A DNA stretch of 64,000 bases from Microcebus murinus. Lineage: Eukaryota; Chordata; Mammalia; Primates; Cheirogaleidae. Shown piece by piece: positions 45,060-55,927 of the stretch (within the stretch, counting starts at the first letter, position 1; each line of letters starts with the position of its first letter). The notes under the pieces were generated by a model that was given only the letters and a program-made list of their open reading frames with translations, made no database searches and was not told where the DNA came from. The stretch covers positions 73,236,001 to 73,300,000 of the forward strand of contig NC_134136.1 of NCBI RefSeq assembly GCF_040939455.1. The letters run 5' to 3'. Position numbers and translations under genes: made by a program.

Positions 45060-46010
45060 AATAACATTTTTATTAAGATATAATCCACTTATCATAAAAT
45101 CAAAATTTTTAAAGTTTAAAATTCAGTCAATTTAATATATTGACTGAGTTGTGTAATAATCACAATTATCTAACTGTAAAACATTTTAATCACTCCCCCT
45201 AAAAGCCCAACACAATAGCCATCACTCCCCATAATCTCCACACTCTGGTACCTGGAAAACACTGATCTACTTGTAACTCTAGATTTTCCTTTAATAGACA
45301 TTTCACATAAATGGAATCATACTACCTATTAATATGTCCTTTTGTGTCTTGCTTCACTTAGCATAGTGTTTCACTTAGCTTTTGGGTCTTTACTTAGTTT
45401 TGTGTCTTGCTTCACTTAGCATAGGCTCCTAGATGTGGTAGCATGTATCATTACTTCATATACATTTATGCCTGAATAATATTCCATTGTACAGAACACA
45501 TTTTGTTTATACATTCATCAGCTCATGGACATGAACACTGTTCCCACCTTTGGCCTTTTATCAATCATGCCATTATAAATATTAGTGTACAAGTTTTTGC
45601 AAGAAGATACATGCTCAAATTTTGGGGCATTTACCTAGGAGTAAAGTGCTAAGTCATATGTTAATACTACATTTAACTTTTTGAAGAACTGCCACATTGT
45701 TTTCCAAAGTGGCTGAACCATTTACAATCCCACCAGAACGTGTGATTTTTTTCCCGTGATTCTCACTAACACTTGACATGGTACATATTTTAAATGAGAA
45801 TCTTCTACTGTAAGTATTATTTCCATTATATTTTGCATTGATATTTCCCTAATGACTAATAATGTTATTTTTCACAGCTTAAGGGTCACTAATACAAATT
45901 GATGAAAAAAATATTAAAATGCTTTCCCTGCTTTTCAGTTTATTTATCTTCTTACTATTCAGTTGTAGAAATTATTTTTATATAATCTTCATAAAATTAT
46001 CTTATGAGAT
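45060..46010 (-). mobile_element. L1: Ancient L1 (L1M type), antisense
   Basis: AATGGAATCATACTACCTAT, GTAGCATGTATCATTACTTC, GAATAATATTCCATTGTAC and AAAGTGGCTGAACCATTTAC are the reverse-strand wording of the old L1M ORF2/3' region. A 26-base block, TTTGTGTCTTGCTTCACTTA..., is duplicated at 45341-45366 and 45399-45424. The insertion separates the two blocks of ~525-bp repeats. Confidence 0.85.
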
Positions 46011-46019
46011 ATACAATAC

Positions 46020-46705
46020 ACAAACAGTAACTTACTTCAGGAATCCTTGACACAGACTAAAATTTTCCTTTTCTTCACATGAAAATTTCTCTAAAAGGTA
46101 GTGCTTCAATAAGATACCATGGCACAGCTGGGCTAAACTGACACAAAGTCCTTCCAAAATCATAATTTTAGTGCTCAGGTCTCAGAACATAATGAACTCC
46201 TACAGGGAAAGAGTTGAGGATTACTAATAGAGGGACAGTCCAAAAGCAAAGGTATGATTATGCCTCTTTGATATTTCGATTTAAAGCACTTAACAGAGGG
46301 AATGTGAGATGTGATACTTTTTTGGAAATTATTGCATAATATGTAATACTAGAATGGTCAGAAAAATAATGAGTAGCTTCAAGAGGTAAAGTGGTAGGCC
46401 AAATTTGAAATATGCAAAAATTAGAATGTTAGCTGTCACAAAAATAATTAGCAAAGAAAGTGAACAAAAAAAAGTGAGAATAAATTCATAATAAAAACTT
46501 AAATATAAAATAGTTAAACAAAAATGTATTATTTTTAGACATCTATAAATAAGGCTGCAGCTCTTTCCTGGAAAATCCAAAGCTGGATTTCAATCTTAAT
46601 TTTATACTTGTGTCAGGGGGTAAGCACAATATATTCTAAGAATCCATTCCTATCAGTTGAGATTAAACTCCAATGATCCACAGACCACAGATAAAGCACT
46701 AATGT
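46020..46705 (+). repeat. Leader segment of the ~525-bp repeat block, second copy
   Basis: It contains the counterparts of the first leader (AAATTTCTCTAAAAGGTAGTGC, TCCTTCCAAAATCATAATTT, TTCCTATCAGTTGAGATTAA, ACTAATGTCTTGAGG) in the same order. It has additional AT-rich sequence between about 46200 and 46550 that I cannot align. A minus-strand frame (46329-46580) there is AT-rich noise. Confidence 0.5.
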
Positions 46706-47243
46706 CTTGAGGATGCCTGAAGTGCAGATGGATGTCAAGGCCCTCTTGGGCTTAAGGAAGCCATTTTAAGAATGACTTAAAGTTCCACTCCCATCTCTGC
46801 TCTAATGGCTGATCAAAGGTTGTACTTGGTGAGCCTTACTCTACTCAGACAGGAACTAGTTACACAGAGTCTAAGCAACGGGCACCTTTCTGAGTAGGGC
46901 ACTGCACACATCATGGCTGAATATGAAGGTGCTGCCCCACATGCCACCATCATTCCCTACAGCCTTCATCACTTGCCTCAGCCCAGCATGACACCTGAAC
47001 CCTGAAGTTTTTTATTTGTAAGACCTAAAGAATCCCCACCCCAATGTCCTCCAATTTGCATTCCTCTCTCAGTGAGGATCCCCTCACCTGCCCTAAATTT
47101 ACCAGGATGATTGACAGGACCAGGAGTGAACCAGCTCATTCCTGTTTTCTCTTCTTCTATTAGGAAGCATCTTTGTCTCCTCTATTTTTACTTTCTCTAA
47201 CATGTATGCATTCATGTTATTAGCCCTGGACCATTGAATTCAC
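46706..47243 (+). repeat. ~525-bp repeat, unit 3 (type a)
   Basis: It starts CTTGAGGATGCCTGAAGTGC and has the type-a text GTCAAGGCCCTCTTGG, as in unit 1. The remaining landmarks are GGTGAGCCTTACTCTACTCA, CTGAGTAGGGCACTGCACAC and TTTACCAGGATGATTGAC. The ATG-led frame of unit 1 stops early here. Confidence 0.8.
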
Positions 47244-47768
47244 CTTAAGAATCCTTGAGGTCCAACTCGCCACATAGAATCTCCCAGGATCAGGAAAGGC
47301 AGCTCAAGGTGCCTACAACTCCACCTCATCACCAGTATGAAGGCCACCACAAATGTTGCCTTTGGTGAGCCTTACTCCACCTAGACAGGAACCAGTTACA
47401 CCTAGTCTGAGTAACCGGTAACTTCCTGGATAGGGTACTGTACACAGCATGCTCAATGTGGAGATGATTCCCTATCCACCACCATCACCCCCTGCAGCTT
47501 TCATCACTCTCCTCAGCACAGCATGATGTCTGAATTCAACTTAGTTATTCTTAAGTCCTAGAGAATACCTGGCCCACTGCCCTCCAACTTGCATCCCTTC
47601 CTCAGTGAGGATCCCCTCACCTGCTCTATGTTTATCTGGATGATTGTCTGGTCCAGGATAGAACTAGCTTGTTCCCATTTTTGTCTTCTATTTGGAAGTA
47701 TCTTTATCTTCTGTATCTTCTTTAACCTGAACATGTTCATGTTGTTAGGACTGGAGTGCTGAAATCAT
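47244..47768 (+). repeat. ~525-bp repeat, unit 4 (type b)
   Basis: It starts CTTAAGAATCCTTGAGGTCC and continues CACATAGAATCTCCCAGGAT (type b). Landmarks GGTGAGCCTTACTCCACCTA, AGGGTACTGTACACAGCATG and TTTATCTGGATGATTGTC are present. It is the most diverged of the five at its start. Confidence 0.8.
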
Positions 47769-48250
47769 GTTGAGGATGTTTGAGGTCCAGGTGGCTACCT
47801 AGGATATCCTGGGATAAAGGCAGGCAGCTCACATAACTTACAGCTCCACCCCATCACCAGTTCAAGGGTAACCACAAACACTAAGGCTCAGTGAGCCTTA
47901 CTCCACCCAGAGAGGAACCAGTTATACAGAGTCTAAGTGACGGGCACCTTTCTCGGTAGGGCATTGCACACAGCATTGCTGAATGTGAAGATATTGACTG
48001 ATCCCTCACTGTCACTCCCTGCAGCTTTCATCACTCTCCTCAGCCCAGCATGATGCCTGAACCCTAAATTTATTTATTCATAAGGTGTAGGGAATACCCA
48101 TCCCACCACCCTCTAACTTGCATATTTCCCTTAGTGAGGATCCTCTTATCTGCTCTATGTTTACCTGGATGATTGTCAGGATCCAGAGAGCATCAGCTTG
48201 GCCCTGTTTCCTTTTCATCTTTAGAAAGTATATTTTTTCTAACCAGTAGG
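47769..48250 (+). repeat. ~525-bp repeat, unit 5 (type b)
   Basis: It starts GTTGAGGATGTTTGAGGTCC and has type-b CTACCTAGGATATCCTGGGA. CAGTGAGCCTTACTCCACCC, GGTAGGGCATTGCACACAGC and TTTACCTGGATGATTGTC follow. It fades out near 48250 without the terminal ACCACTGAAAT text. Confidence 0.78.
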
Positions 48251-48598
48251 AAATGGAGTTTTTACATAAGTATCATTTAAAATGGTTTGATTTTCCCCAA
48301 ATTTTAACAAAAAAATCCCTCGAACAAACCAACCATATACTTCTTTTCTTTACAAATGCCTTCAGTCCAAATATACAGAGAAACAGTAACAAGACACCAA
48401 AACTTTTATGATGAGAAGCAGATATACATCAGAAACAGAGAGGACGTAAATTTAATCTCTTCCTCTAACCCTTGAAAGGAAACTAAACTTTTAACTATCT
48501 GTTGAATTCCACTACAGGTCTCTTATACTGTGAATTTTCCTGAACCTATCTGAACCTGAGGAAAGTTGTAAGATACTACATGTGAAGATAAGTGACCC
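48251..48598. other. AT-rich sequence, nothing recognised
   Basis: This short stretch between the repeat block and L1 G has no ORF or repeat that I can identify. Confidence 0.5.
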
Positions 48599-48773
48599 TA
48601 AATTAGTTCTTTTTTTTTTTCTTTTCTTTTTTTTCTTATTTCGGCATATTATGGGGGTACAGATTCTAAGGTTTCAATAAATGCCCATTTCCCCCCTCCC
48701 CCCAAAAGTCTGAGTCTCCATCATGACCATCCCCCAGATGATGCTCCTATCACTCGTTATGTATGTATATACC

Positions 48774-48806
48774 CGCCCCCTCCCCCCTCCCACCTGCCCA
48801 ATACCC
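48774..48806 (-). promoter_or_regulatory. G-rich 3' UTR tract of L1 G
   Basis: On the + strand this appears as CCCGCCCCCTCCCCCCTCCC. On the element's own strand it has four G-runs and fits the G-quadruplex pattern shared with C, E and F. Confidence 0.75.
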
Positions 48807-48847
48807 TATTACTGTAGTACCTATGTGTCCACTTAGGTGCTACTCAG

Positions 48848-51800
48848 TTAATACCAGTTTGCTGGAGAATATATCTGGTGCTTGTTTTTCCATTCTTGGG
48901 ATACTTCACTTAGTAATAGGGGTTCCAGCTCTAACCAGGAAAATATAAGATGTGCTATATCACCGTTGTTTCGTAGAGCTGAATAGTACTCCATGGTATA
49001 CATATACCACATTTTACTAATCCATTCGTGGATTGATGGGCACTTGGGCTGTTTCCACAGCCTTGCAATTATGAATTGTGCTGCTATAAACATTCGAGTG
49101 CAGGTGTCTTTTTTGTAGAGTGTCATTGGATCATTTGGGTAGATGCCGAGCAATGGGATTGCTGGATCAAATGGTAGATTCACTTGTATCGCTTTAAGGG
49201 ATCTCCATATTGCTTTCCACAGAGGTTGAACTAGTTTGCAGTCCCACCAGCAGTGTAGGAGTGTTCCTCTCTCTCCGCAACCACGCCAGCATTTACCGTT
49301 TGGAGATTTTTTGATAAAGGCCATTCTCACTGGGGTTAAGTGATATCTCATTGTAGTTTTGATTTGCATTTCCCTGATGATTAGAGATGTTGAGCATTTT
49401 TTCATATGTTTGTTGGCCATGCTTCTGTTTTCTTTAGAAAAATTTCTGTTCAAGTCCTTTGCCCACCTTTTAATGGGGTTATTTGATTTTTTCTTCCTGA
49501 TTTTCGTGAGTTCTAAGTATATTCTAGTTATCAGTCCCTTATCAGATACATAGGATGCAAAAATTTTCTCCCATTCTGTAGGTTGTCTGTTTACTTTCAT
49601 GACTATTTCTTTGGCTATGCAGAAACTTTGTAGTTTGATCATGTCCCATTTATTTATTTTTGTTGCTGCTGTAATTGCCTTTGGGGACTTCTTCATAAAC
49701 TCTTTGCCAAGGCCGATGTCTAGGAGAGTGTTTCCAACTTTTTCCTCTAGAGTTCTAATAATTTCATACCTTAGGTTTAAGTCTGTTATCCAGCGTGAGT
49801 TGGTTTTTGTGAGAGGTGAAAGGTGTGGGTCCTGTTTCAGGCTTCTACAGGTGGCTATCCAGTTTTCCCAGCACCATTTATTGAAGAGGGATTCTTTCCC
49901 CCAGCGTATGTTTTTCTCTGCTTTATCAAAGATTAGATGGCTATATGAGGATGGTTTTATATCAGGATTCTCACATCTGTTCCACTGGTCAATGTTCCTA
50001 TTTTTGTGCCAATACCATATTGTTTTAATTACTACAGCTTTGTAGTATAGTTTGATATCTGGCATGTTAATGCCTCCCATTTTGTTTTTGTTGCCTAGAA
50101 TTGCTCTTGATATTCGGGGTCTTCTTTGGTTCCATACAAAGCGTAAAATTATTTTTTCTATATCTGTGAAGAATGCTGATGGGATTTTAATAGGTATTGC
50201 ATTGAATCGGTAGATCAGTTTGGGTAGTACAGACATTTTGATGATATTGAGTCTGCCGATCCACGAGCATGGTATGGATTTCTATCTGTTTACATCCTCT
50301 GCTATTTCCTTCCTTAGTGTTTCATAGTTCTCCCTGTAGAGGTCTTTTACCTCCTTGGTTAAGTATATTCCTAGGTACTTTAATTTCTTTGTCGCTATTG
50401 TGAAGGGAATTGAGTCTTTGATTTGGTTCTCAATTAGATTGTTGTTGGCGTATATGAATGCCTCTGATTTCTGTGTATTGATTTTGTATCCTGAGACTTT
50501 ACTAAATTCATTGATCAGTTCCAGGAGATTCTAGGTTGAATCTTTGGGGTTTTCTAGATACAATATCATATCATCAGCAAACAGTGAAAGTTTGATCTCC
50601 TCTGCCCCTATTTGGATACCTTTGATTCCATTTTCCTGTCTGATTGCTGTAGCCAAGACTTCCAGCACTATTTTGAACAGAAGTGGAGATAGTGGGCAGC
50701 CTTGTCTGGTTCCAGTTCTAAGTGGGAATGATTTCAATTTTTCCCCATTCAGTATGATGTTGGCTACGGGTCTGTCATATATGGCTTGTATCATTTTTAG
50801 GTATGTCCCTTCTATGCCTATTTTCTTAAGTGTTCGTATCATGAAATGGTGTTGAATTTTGTCAAAAGCTTTTACTGCATCTATTGAAAGAATCATGTGG
50901 TCTTTGTTTTTGCTTCTGTTTATGTGGTGAATTGCATTTATAGATTTACCTATGTTGAACCATCCCTGCATCCCTGGGATGAAGCCCACTTGGTCGTGGT
51001 GGATTATTTTTTTGATAAGTGTCTGGATTCGGTTAGCTAAGATTTTGTTGAAAATTTTTGATTCTATATTCATTAGGGATATTGGTCTGTAGTTTTCTTT
51101 TTTTGTTGCATCCTTTTCTGGTTTGGGTATCAGGGTAATATTCGCTTCATAAAAGGTGTCGGGGAGGTTTCCGTTCTTCTCGATGTTGTGGAATAGTTTC
51201 TGCAAGATAGGTACTAGTTCTTCTTTGTAAGTGTGGTTAAATTCGGGTGTGAAGCCATCTGGACCGGGACTTTTCTTTTTAGGGAGATTTTTAATTGCTG
51301 TTCCTATTTCAGCTGTTGAGATTGGTCTGCTCAGGGAATCTATTTCTTCCTGGTTGAGCCTAGGGAGGCTGTGGGTTTCTAGAAATTTGTCCACTTCCTC
51401 CACATTTTCTAGTTTGTGTACATTAAGATTTTTGTAGTATTCATAAATTGTATCTTCTATCTCTTTAGGATCAGTTGTGATATCTCCTTTTTTATTCCTG
51501 ATGGAGCTTATTAGAGATTTCTCTTTTCTGCTTTTCGTTAGCTTAGCCAATGGTGTGTCAATTTTGTTAATTTTTTCAAAGAACCAACTTTTTGTTTTAT
51601 TAATCTCCTGAATAGCTTCCCTGTTTTCAATTTCGTTTAGTTCTGATTTGATCTTGTTGATTTCACTTCTTCTGCTGGGTTTGGGGTTGGTCTGTTATTC
51701 TTTTTCCAGCTCTTTGAATCGTTTCATTAGATTGTCTATTTGTGATCTTCTTGTCTTTTGGTTATAGGCATTTATGGAGATAAACTTTCCTCTCAGAACT

Positions 51801-52722
51801 GCTTTAGCTGTGTCCCAGAGGAGTTGATAACTTGTCTCTCCATTGTCGTTTTCTTCATAGAATTTTTTTATTTCCGTCTTAATTTCTTCATTTACGAAGT
51901 AATCATTTAGTAGGAGGTTGTTTAACTTCCACGTTTTGTGTAGAAATGTGAGTTTCTGTTAGGGGTGATTTCTACTTTTATTCCACTGTGATCTGAGAAG
52001 GTTCATGGTATGATTTCTATTGTTTTAAATTTCTTGAGATTTTCTTTGTGTCCTAGGATATGGTCAATCTTAGAAAATGTCCCGTGAGCTGATGAGAAGA
52101 ACGTATATTAAGTGGATTTTGGGTAGAATATTCTGTAAATGTCACTCAGACCCAATTGTTCTAGAGTTTTGTTTAAGTCCATTATTTCTTTATTAATTTT
52201 CTGTTTAGAGGATCTGTCTCGTGCCGTCAGTGGGGTGTTGAAATCTCCAGTGATTATGGAGCTGCTATTAATCCATGTGCTTAGCTCTAGTAAGGTTTGC
52301 TTTGTGAATCTGGGTGCACCTAAGTTGGGTGCATATATATTTAAAATTGTTACCTCTTCTTCATGAACTGTGCCCTTCACCATTATATAATGACCCTCTT
52401 TGTCTTTCACTACTTTTGTTAGTTTAAAAACTAAGTCGTCTGAAATTAGAACTGCCACACCAGCCTTCTTTTGGCTTCTATTTGCTTGGAATATTAATCT
52501 CCACGCTTTTATTTTTAGTCTATTTGCATCCTTGCAGGTTAGCTGTTTTTCCTGAAGACAGCATATACTTGGCCTGTATTATCTTATCCATTCAGCCAGC
52601 CTATGTCTCTTGAGTGGAGAGTTTAAGCCATTCACATTTTTTGAGAGAACTGATAGGTAAGGTAGATTACTGTTCATTCTGTTGGGTTGGATGTTGTTCC
52701 TATGAGTTCTGTCTTGAGCCAT
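48848..52722 (-). pseudogene. L1 ORF2: L1 ORF2 of element G, inactivated by point lesions
   Basis: The ATG (MAQDRTHRNN) is at 52722. Endonuclease landmarks occur at 52108-52458 ([29 protein letters not shown]). The RT region is open at 50531-51550 and includes [11 protein letters not shown] and the catalytic FADDMILY (50570-50581). The C-terminus is open at 48848-50236 (462 codons) with [18 protein letters not shown]. Lesions: TAA near 52587 (WIR then stop), TAA near 51697, a one-base loss near 51935, TAG near 50533 and TAG near 50285. The span of 3875 bases is one short of 3876, matching the single deletion. Confidence 0.93.
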
Positions 52723-52763
52723 TGTAATATCTGGCCTTTAATATCTTTGGCTTTTGGTTGTTT

Positions 52764-53756
52764 TTATATTCGTGGGTTATTATGATGATGTTCCTTACGT
52801 AACGCTGTTTTAAGTACTTCTTGTAGGGCTGGTCTTGTCTTGGTAAATTCTCTGAGCCTTTGCTTGTCTGAGAATGTTTTTATTTCTCCTTCATATATGA
52901 AGGTTAGTTTTGCAGGGAATAATATTCTAGGCTGGGCATTGTTTTGTTTCAAAAGAGTGAGAATGGGGCCCCAGTCTCTCCTTGCTTGTAAGGTCTCATT
53001 AGAGAAGTCTTATGTTATTCGAATTGGCTTTCCCGTGTATGTTACTTGCTTCTTTTGTCTTACAGCTCTTATAAGGGCCTCTTTAGTTGATACTTTGGTC
53101 AGTCTGATGACTGCATGTCGTGACGTCTTCCTGTTTGCATTGAATCTCCCAGGGGTCCTCTGAGCTTCTTGCACTTGTATATTAAGATTTTGAGCAATGC
53201 CTGGGATATTTTCCTCTATTATATCTTCAAACAGCTTGTCCAACCCTTGAGTGTTGTCTTCTTCCCCTTCTTGTAAGCCCTTGACCCACACATTAGGTTT
53301 CTTCACATAATCCCACAGCTCTTGTAGGCTTTGCTCTTTTCTATTGTTTTTCTGCTGTATTTCTGTGACTGATTTATTTAATTGGAGGGTGTTATCTTCA
53401 AGCTCTGAGATTCTTTCTTCTGTTTCATCTACCCTGTTCTTGAGACTTTCCACTGTATTTTGTAGTTCCTTGAATTGATTTTTCATTTCCAGGAGTTCGG
53501 TTATACTTTTCTTCATTGTGTCTATTTCTTTTCCCATATCCTGGAGGCTTTTTGTGGTTTCTTTATGTTGGTTATTGAGTTATTGTTTCAGCTCGGTGAG
53601 TGTTCTTATGATCCACATACGAAATTCCTCTTCTGTCATATTGGTTGCCTGATTTTGGTTGGTGTCTGTTTCTAGGGGGCTGGTGCTCCTCTTTGGGAGT
53701 GTGTTTTCCGTTTGGTTCTTCATATTTCCTGAGTTCTTTCGCTGATTTCTTCCCAT
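52764..53756 (-). pseudogene. L1 ORF1: L1 ORF1 of element G, two nonsense codons
   Basis: The frame begins MGRNQRKNSG at 53756 and spans 993 bases, the same as intact ORF1 of C, so no indel has occurred. A TAA at 53577-53579 replaces Gln in the coiled coil (LKQ then stop). A second TAA near 53010 replaces the codon after RIT in the C-terminal domain. The RRM text NANRKTSRHAVIRLTKVSTK and the end ALQEVLKTALRKEHHHNNPR are preserved. Confidence 0.92.
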
Positions 53757-55136
53757 GTCGATCAGTTGTTGTTTCCTTAACTTATTGTTTGGGTATTCAC
53801 ACACCTTGTTTAGTTTCTGAGGCGTTAGGTGTTGTCTGTGGGTGAAATTGGACCACTCCCTGTATATTGAGTCAGTGGGTGCCGTGAAAAGGCTCTGCAG
53901 GATGCTGTCCCTGTCAGTAGGTTGCGTTTGCTTGGAGGAACAGGCTATGCTGTGGATTTTGTGTAAGCCTGCCCTCAGGCTGTTAGCAGGGGTCAAAGTT
54001 CTGTTCTCAGCTTCCAGGCAAAGCTGTCAGGGCGGGGCTGGAATGGTCCCGCTCAGCCAGAAAGTCTGGGTGTGGGGGCGGGGCTTTTTGAGACCGGCAG
54101 TCTGGAGCGGGCCTTGCTTCTTTCCATCCTCCCCAATTCCGCATCTACTCCTGGGCCTCTGCCAGCAGGCCAGACCACAAGCCACAGGCCTCCGGGGACT
54201 GTGATGTCGGCAGGGAGGTTCCCTGCACAGGAACGCCACCTGGGTTGGGCGCACGGCCTCCTCCTGGGAGGAGGGTTGCCCTCTAGGACGCCGATCCACC
54301 CCTGGAGGCTCACACACCTCAGTAGGCTGTTCACGTATAACCTTTCTGTGCCCTGGGGAATGCTAGCCCTCGGTGCAGGGGATCTGGTCTGCAGGTCCGA
54401 CCTCTGGGTCCCAGAGTTCAAACTGTATCCCCACCAGGGAGAGGATTTCTGGAACCAATTCACCCACAGGGAGCCCAAGCTGGGTCTATGTCTCTCAGCC
54501 TCTGAGTCGGCACCGTTCTCCTGGGAGCTCAGTGCCAGCAGCACCTGGTTGGGCGGGCGGGTAGGGAGCTCACAGTCTGAGTTCCCCTGAGTCAGCTGTA
54601 TGTTCCCAAGAGGGAAGGTCCCATTCCCTGGAGGTGCCTCCAGCTGTTGGCTGTATTGTCTCTCTGGGCAGCTGCAGGTAGGGTCGGCGGAGAGGAGGAG
54701 GAGGCAATATGGCGCCTGCCGTGCGGCTCGGGTCTGTGCACACGGAGGTGCGCGGAGGAAGTTGGGAACCTGGTACCACGTCTGCTACAGGCTCACCGCT
54801 GGCTGGCGGCGGCTGCGGTCTCTGGGCTGGTGTCCGCAGGTCTCTCCACCCACTGGGGAGCCCACCAGCAGTCCCAAATGCAGGGGAGGGTAAACAGCAA
54901 ATCCACCTACCCTTGCTGCTGGTCTCCGGGCTGATCCGGTGATCTCAGCCTCCAGTTCTCCTCCGCAGCCTCCTCCCGTGGAGTCTCCCTGGGTCTCAGG
55001 TACCCCTCCTTCTGGCCCTTGTCCGCTGTATGCTCGTCTTCTTGCTTCTTCCCTCTAATTTCTGCTAGAATCTGTCTTTTCTGAAGAGAGACTCTGTTTG
55101 GCGGTGTTATTCATCCGCCATCTTGCTCCGCCCCCC
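53757..55136 (-). promoter_or_regulatory. 5' UTR and internal promoter region of L1 G
   Basis: Read on the - strand it begins GGGGCGGAGCAAGATGGCGG. The YY1-type core is at 55115-55125. As in B, long frames occur on both strands: 54053-54544 minus (163 codons, MLLALSSQENGADSEAERHR, matching the B frame at 7100-7618) and, antisense to the L1, 53842-54204 and 54072-54590 plus. Confidence 0.75.
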
Positions 55137-55149
55137 TAAACTAGTTCTT

Positions 55150-55904
55150 ATGGTGATGACTGGAACCTCCTTCTCACTCCTACCTGAAATTTTCAATACC
55201 CATGTGACACTTCACCTATTATTCCTCTACAAAGTTTGACACAAATGCAGCAAAGATTCATCTGCTTTCCTCACCAAAGTAAATATAATGAATGTTATAC
55301 AGCAGAGAAGAAATATGCCTATTTACTGGGACTATTTCATATCTATAAAAGCTATAAGGGCAAACCTCTGGGAAAGAATCTTTATTTTGAACCAGTTCTC
55401 CCATTATTTAATTCTGCCATTTCCCTTAGGCTGTTTAACTCAAAAAGAGAAAAAGATGTTTATCATGCAGGAAACAAGTGTCAAATACACCAGCTAACAT
55501 GCAGGGAGAGACTATTATATATCTCATTGTATTTAATTTTTTATTTTGTAATTCTTATTAAAAATAAATATAGCTAGAAATAAAAGGACAAAAGCATCAA
55601 AAATAATGTATATTTCTGAAATGCTTACATAACAACAGCAATGTTCTTGGGATTTTTATGTTGATTTTCCCATATACCGTCACAACAAACCCATGACGCT
55701 GAATCTTTTACACACTCACCAACATGGATTTGTCATGAGGATTAATGAGCAAACACATGAAGATACTTCTGCATCCTCAAACACAGCAAAGCAGCAAAGA
55801 TATTATTATGACATAAATGCCATATCTAAAGAAGAAAAATGACTTGTGACATTAGAAAATAAAAATGAAGATAAAGATGGGTGGAGAGGGAAAAAATAAA
55901 AATA
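55150..55904. other. AT-rich sequence, possible MIR remnant, orphan 113-codon frame
   Basis: The frame 55236-55577 (+) has no recognisable domain, sits alone and is AT-rich, so I do not call it a gene. From about 55590 to 55800 MIR-like landmarks occur (TTTTCCCATATACCGTCACA, ACAAACCCATGACG, TTGTCATGAGGATTAATGAG). Confidence 0.4.
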
Positions 55905-55927
55905 AAACCACTAGATAGAGAGGGGTA

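Larger units (their letters stand above)
48612..55136 (-). mobile_element. L1: L1 element G (LINE-1), full length, ~6.5 kb, minus strand
   Basis: G has all parts: 5' UTR (53757-55136), ORF1 (52764-53756), a 41-base gap, ORF2 (48848-52722), a 3' UTR with a C-rich (G-rich on its own strand) tract, and a long T-run (A-tail). A 13-base target-site duplication with one mismatch, TAAATTAGTTCTT and TAAACTAGTTCTT, lies at 48599-48611 and 55137-55149. It is closely related to C, E and F. ORF1 has two nonsense codons. ORF2 has at least four nonsense codons and a one-base deletion. Confidence 0.97.

Noticed and set aside
43341..48250. CRISPR-like or regularly spaced repeat array
   Set aside because: The units are ~525 bp, contiguous and diverged, without short identical repeats and unique spacers. 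The genome is mammalian.
48848..50236. 462-codon minus-strand frame as a host gene
   Set aside because: It reads as the L1 G ORF2 C-terminus with the standard cysteine motif and the ANWY end.
55236..55577. 113-codon plus-strand frame as a small gene
   Set aside because: No recognisable domain, no neighbouring exon or promoter signal, and AT-rich composition; a chance frame fits better.
28960..55800. Similar blocks at 28.96-29.28 and 55.55-55.80 kb as a segmental duplication
   Set aside because: The shared landmarks are those expected of MIR-type SINEs, which explain the similarity without duplication of the locus.
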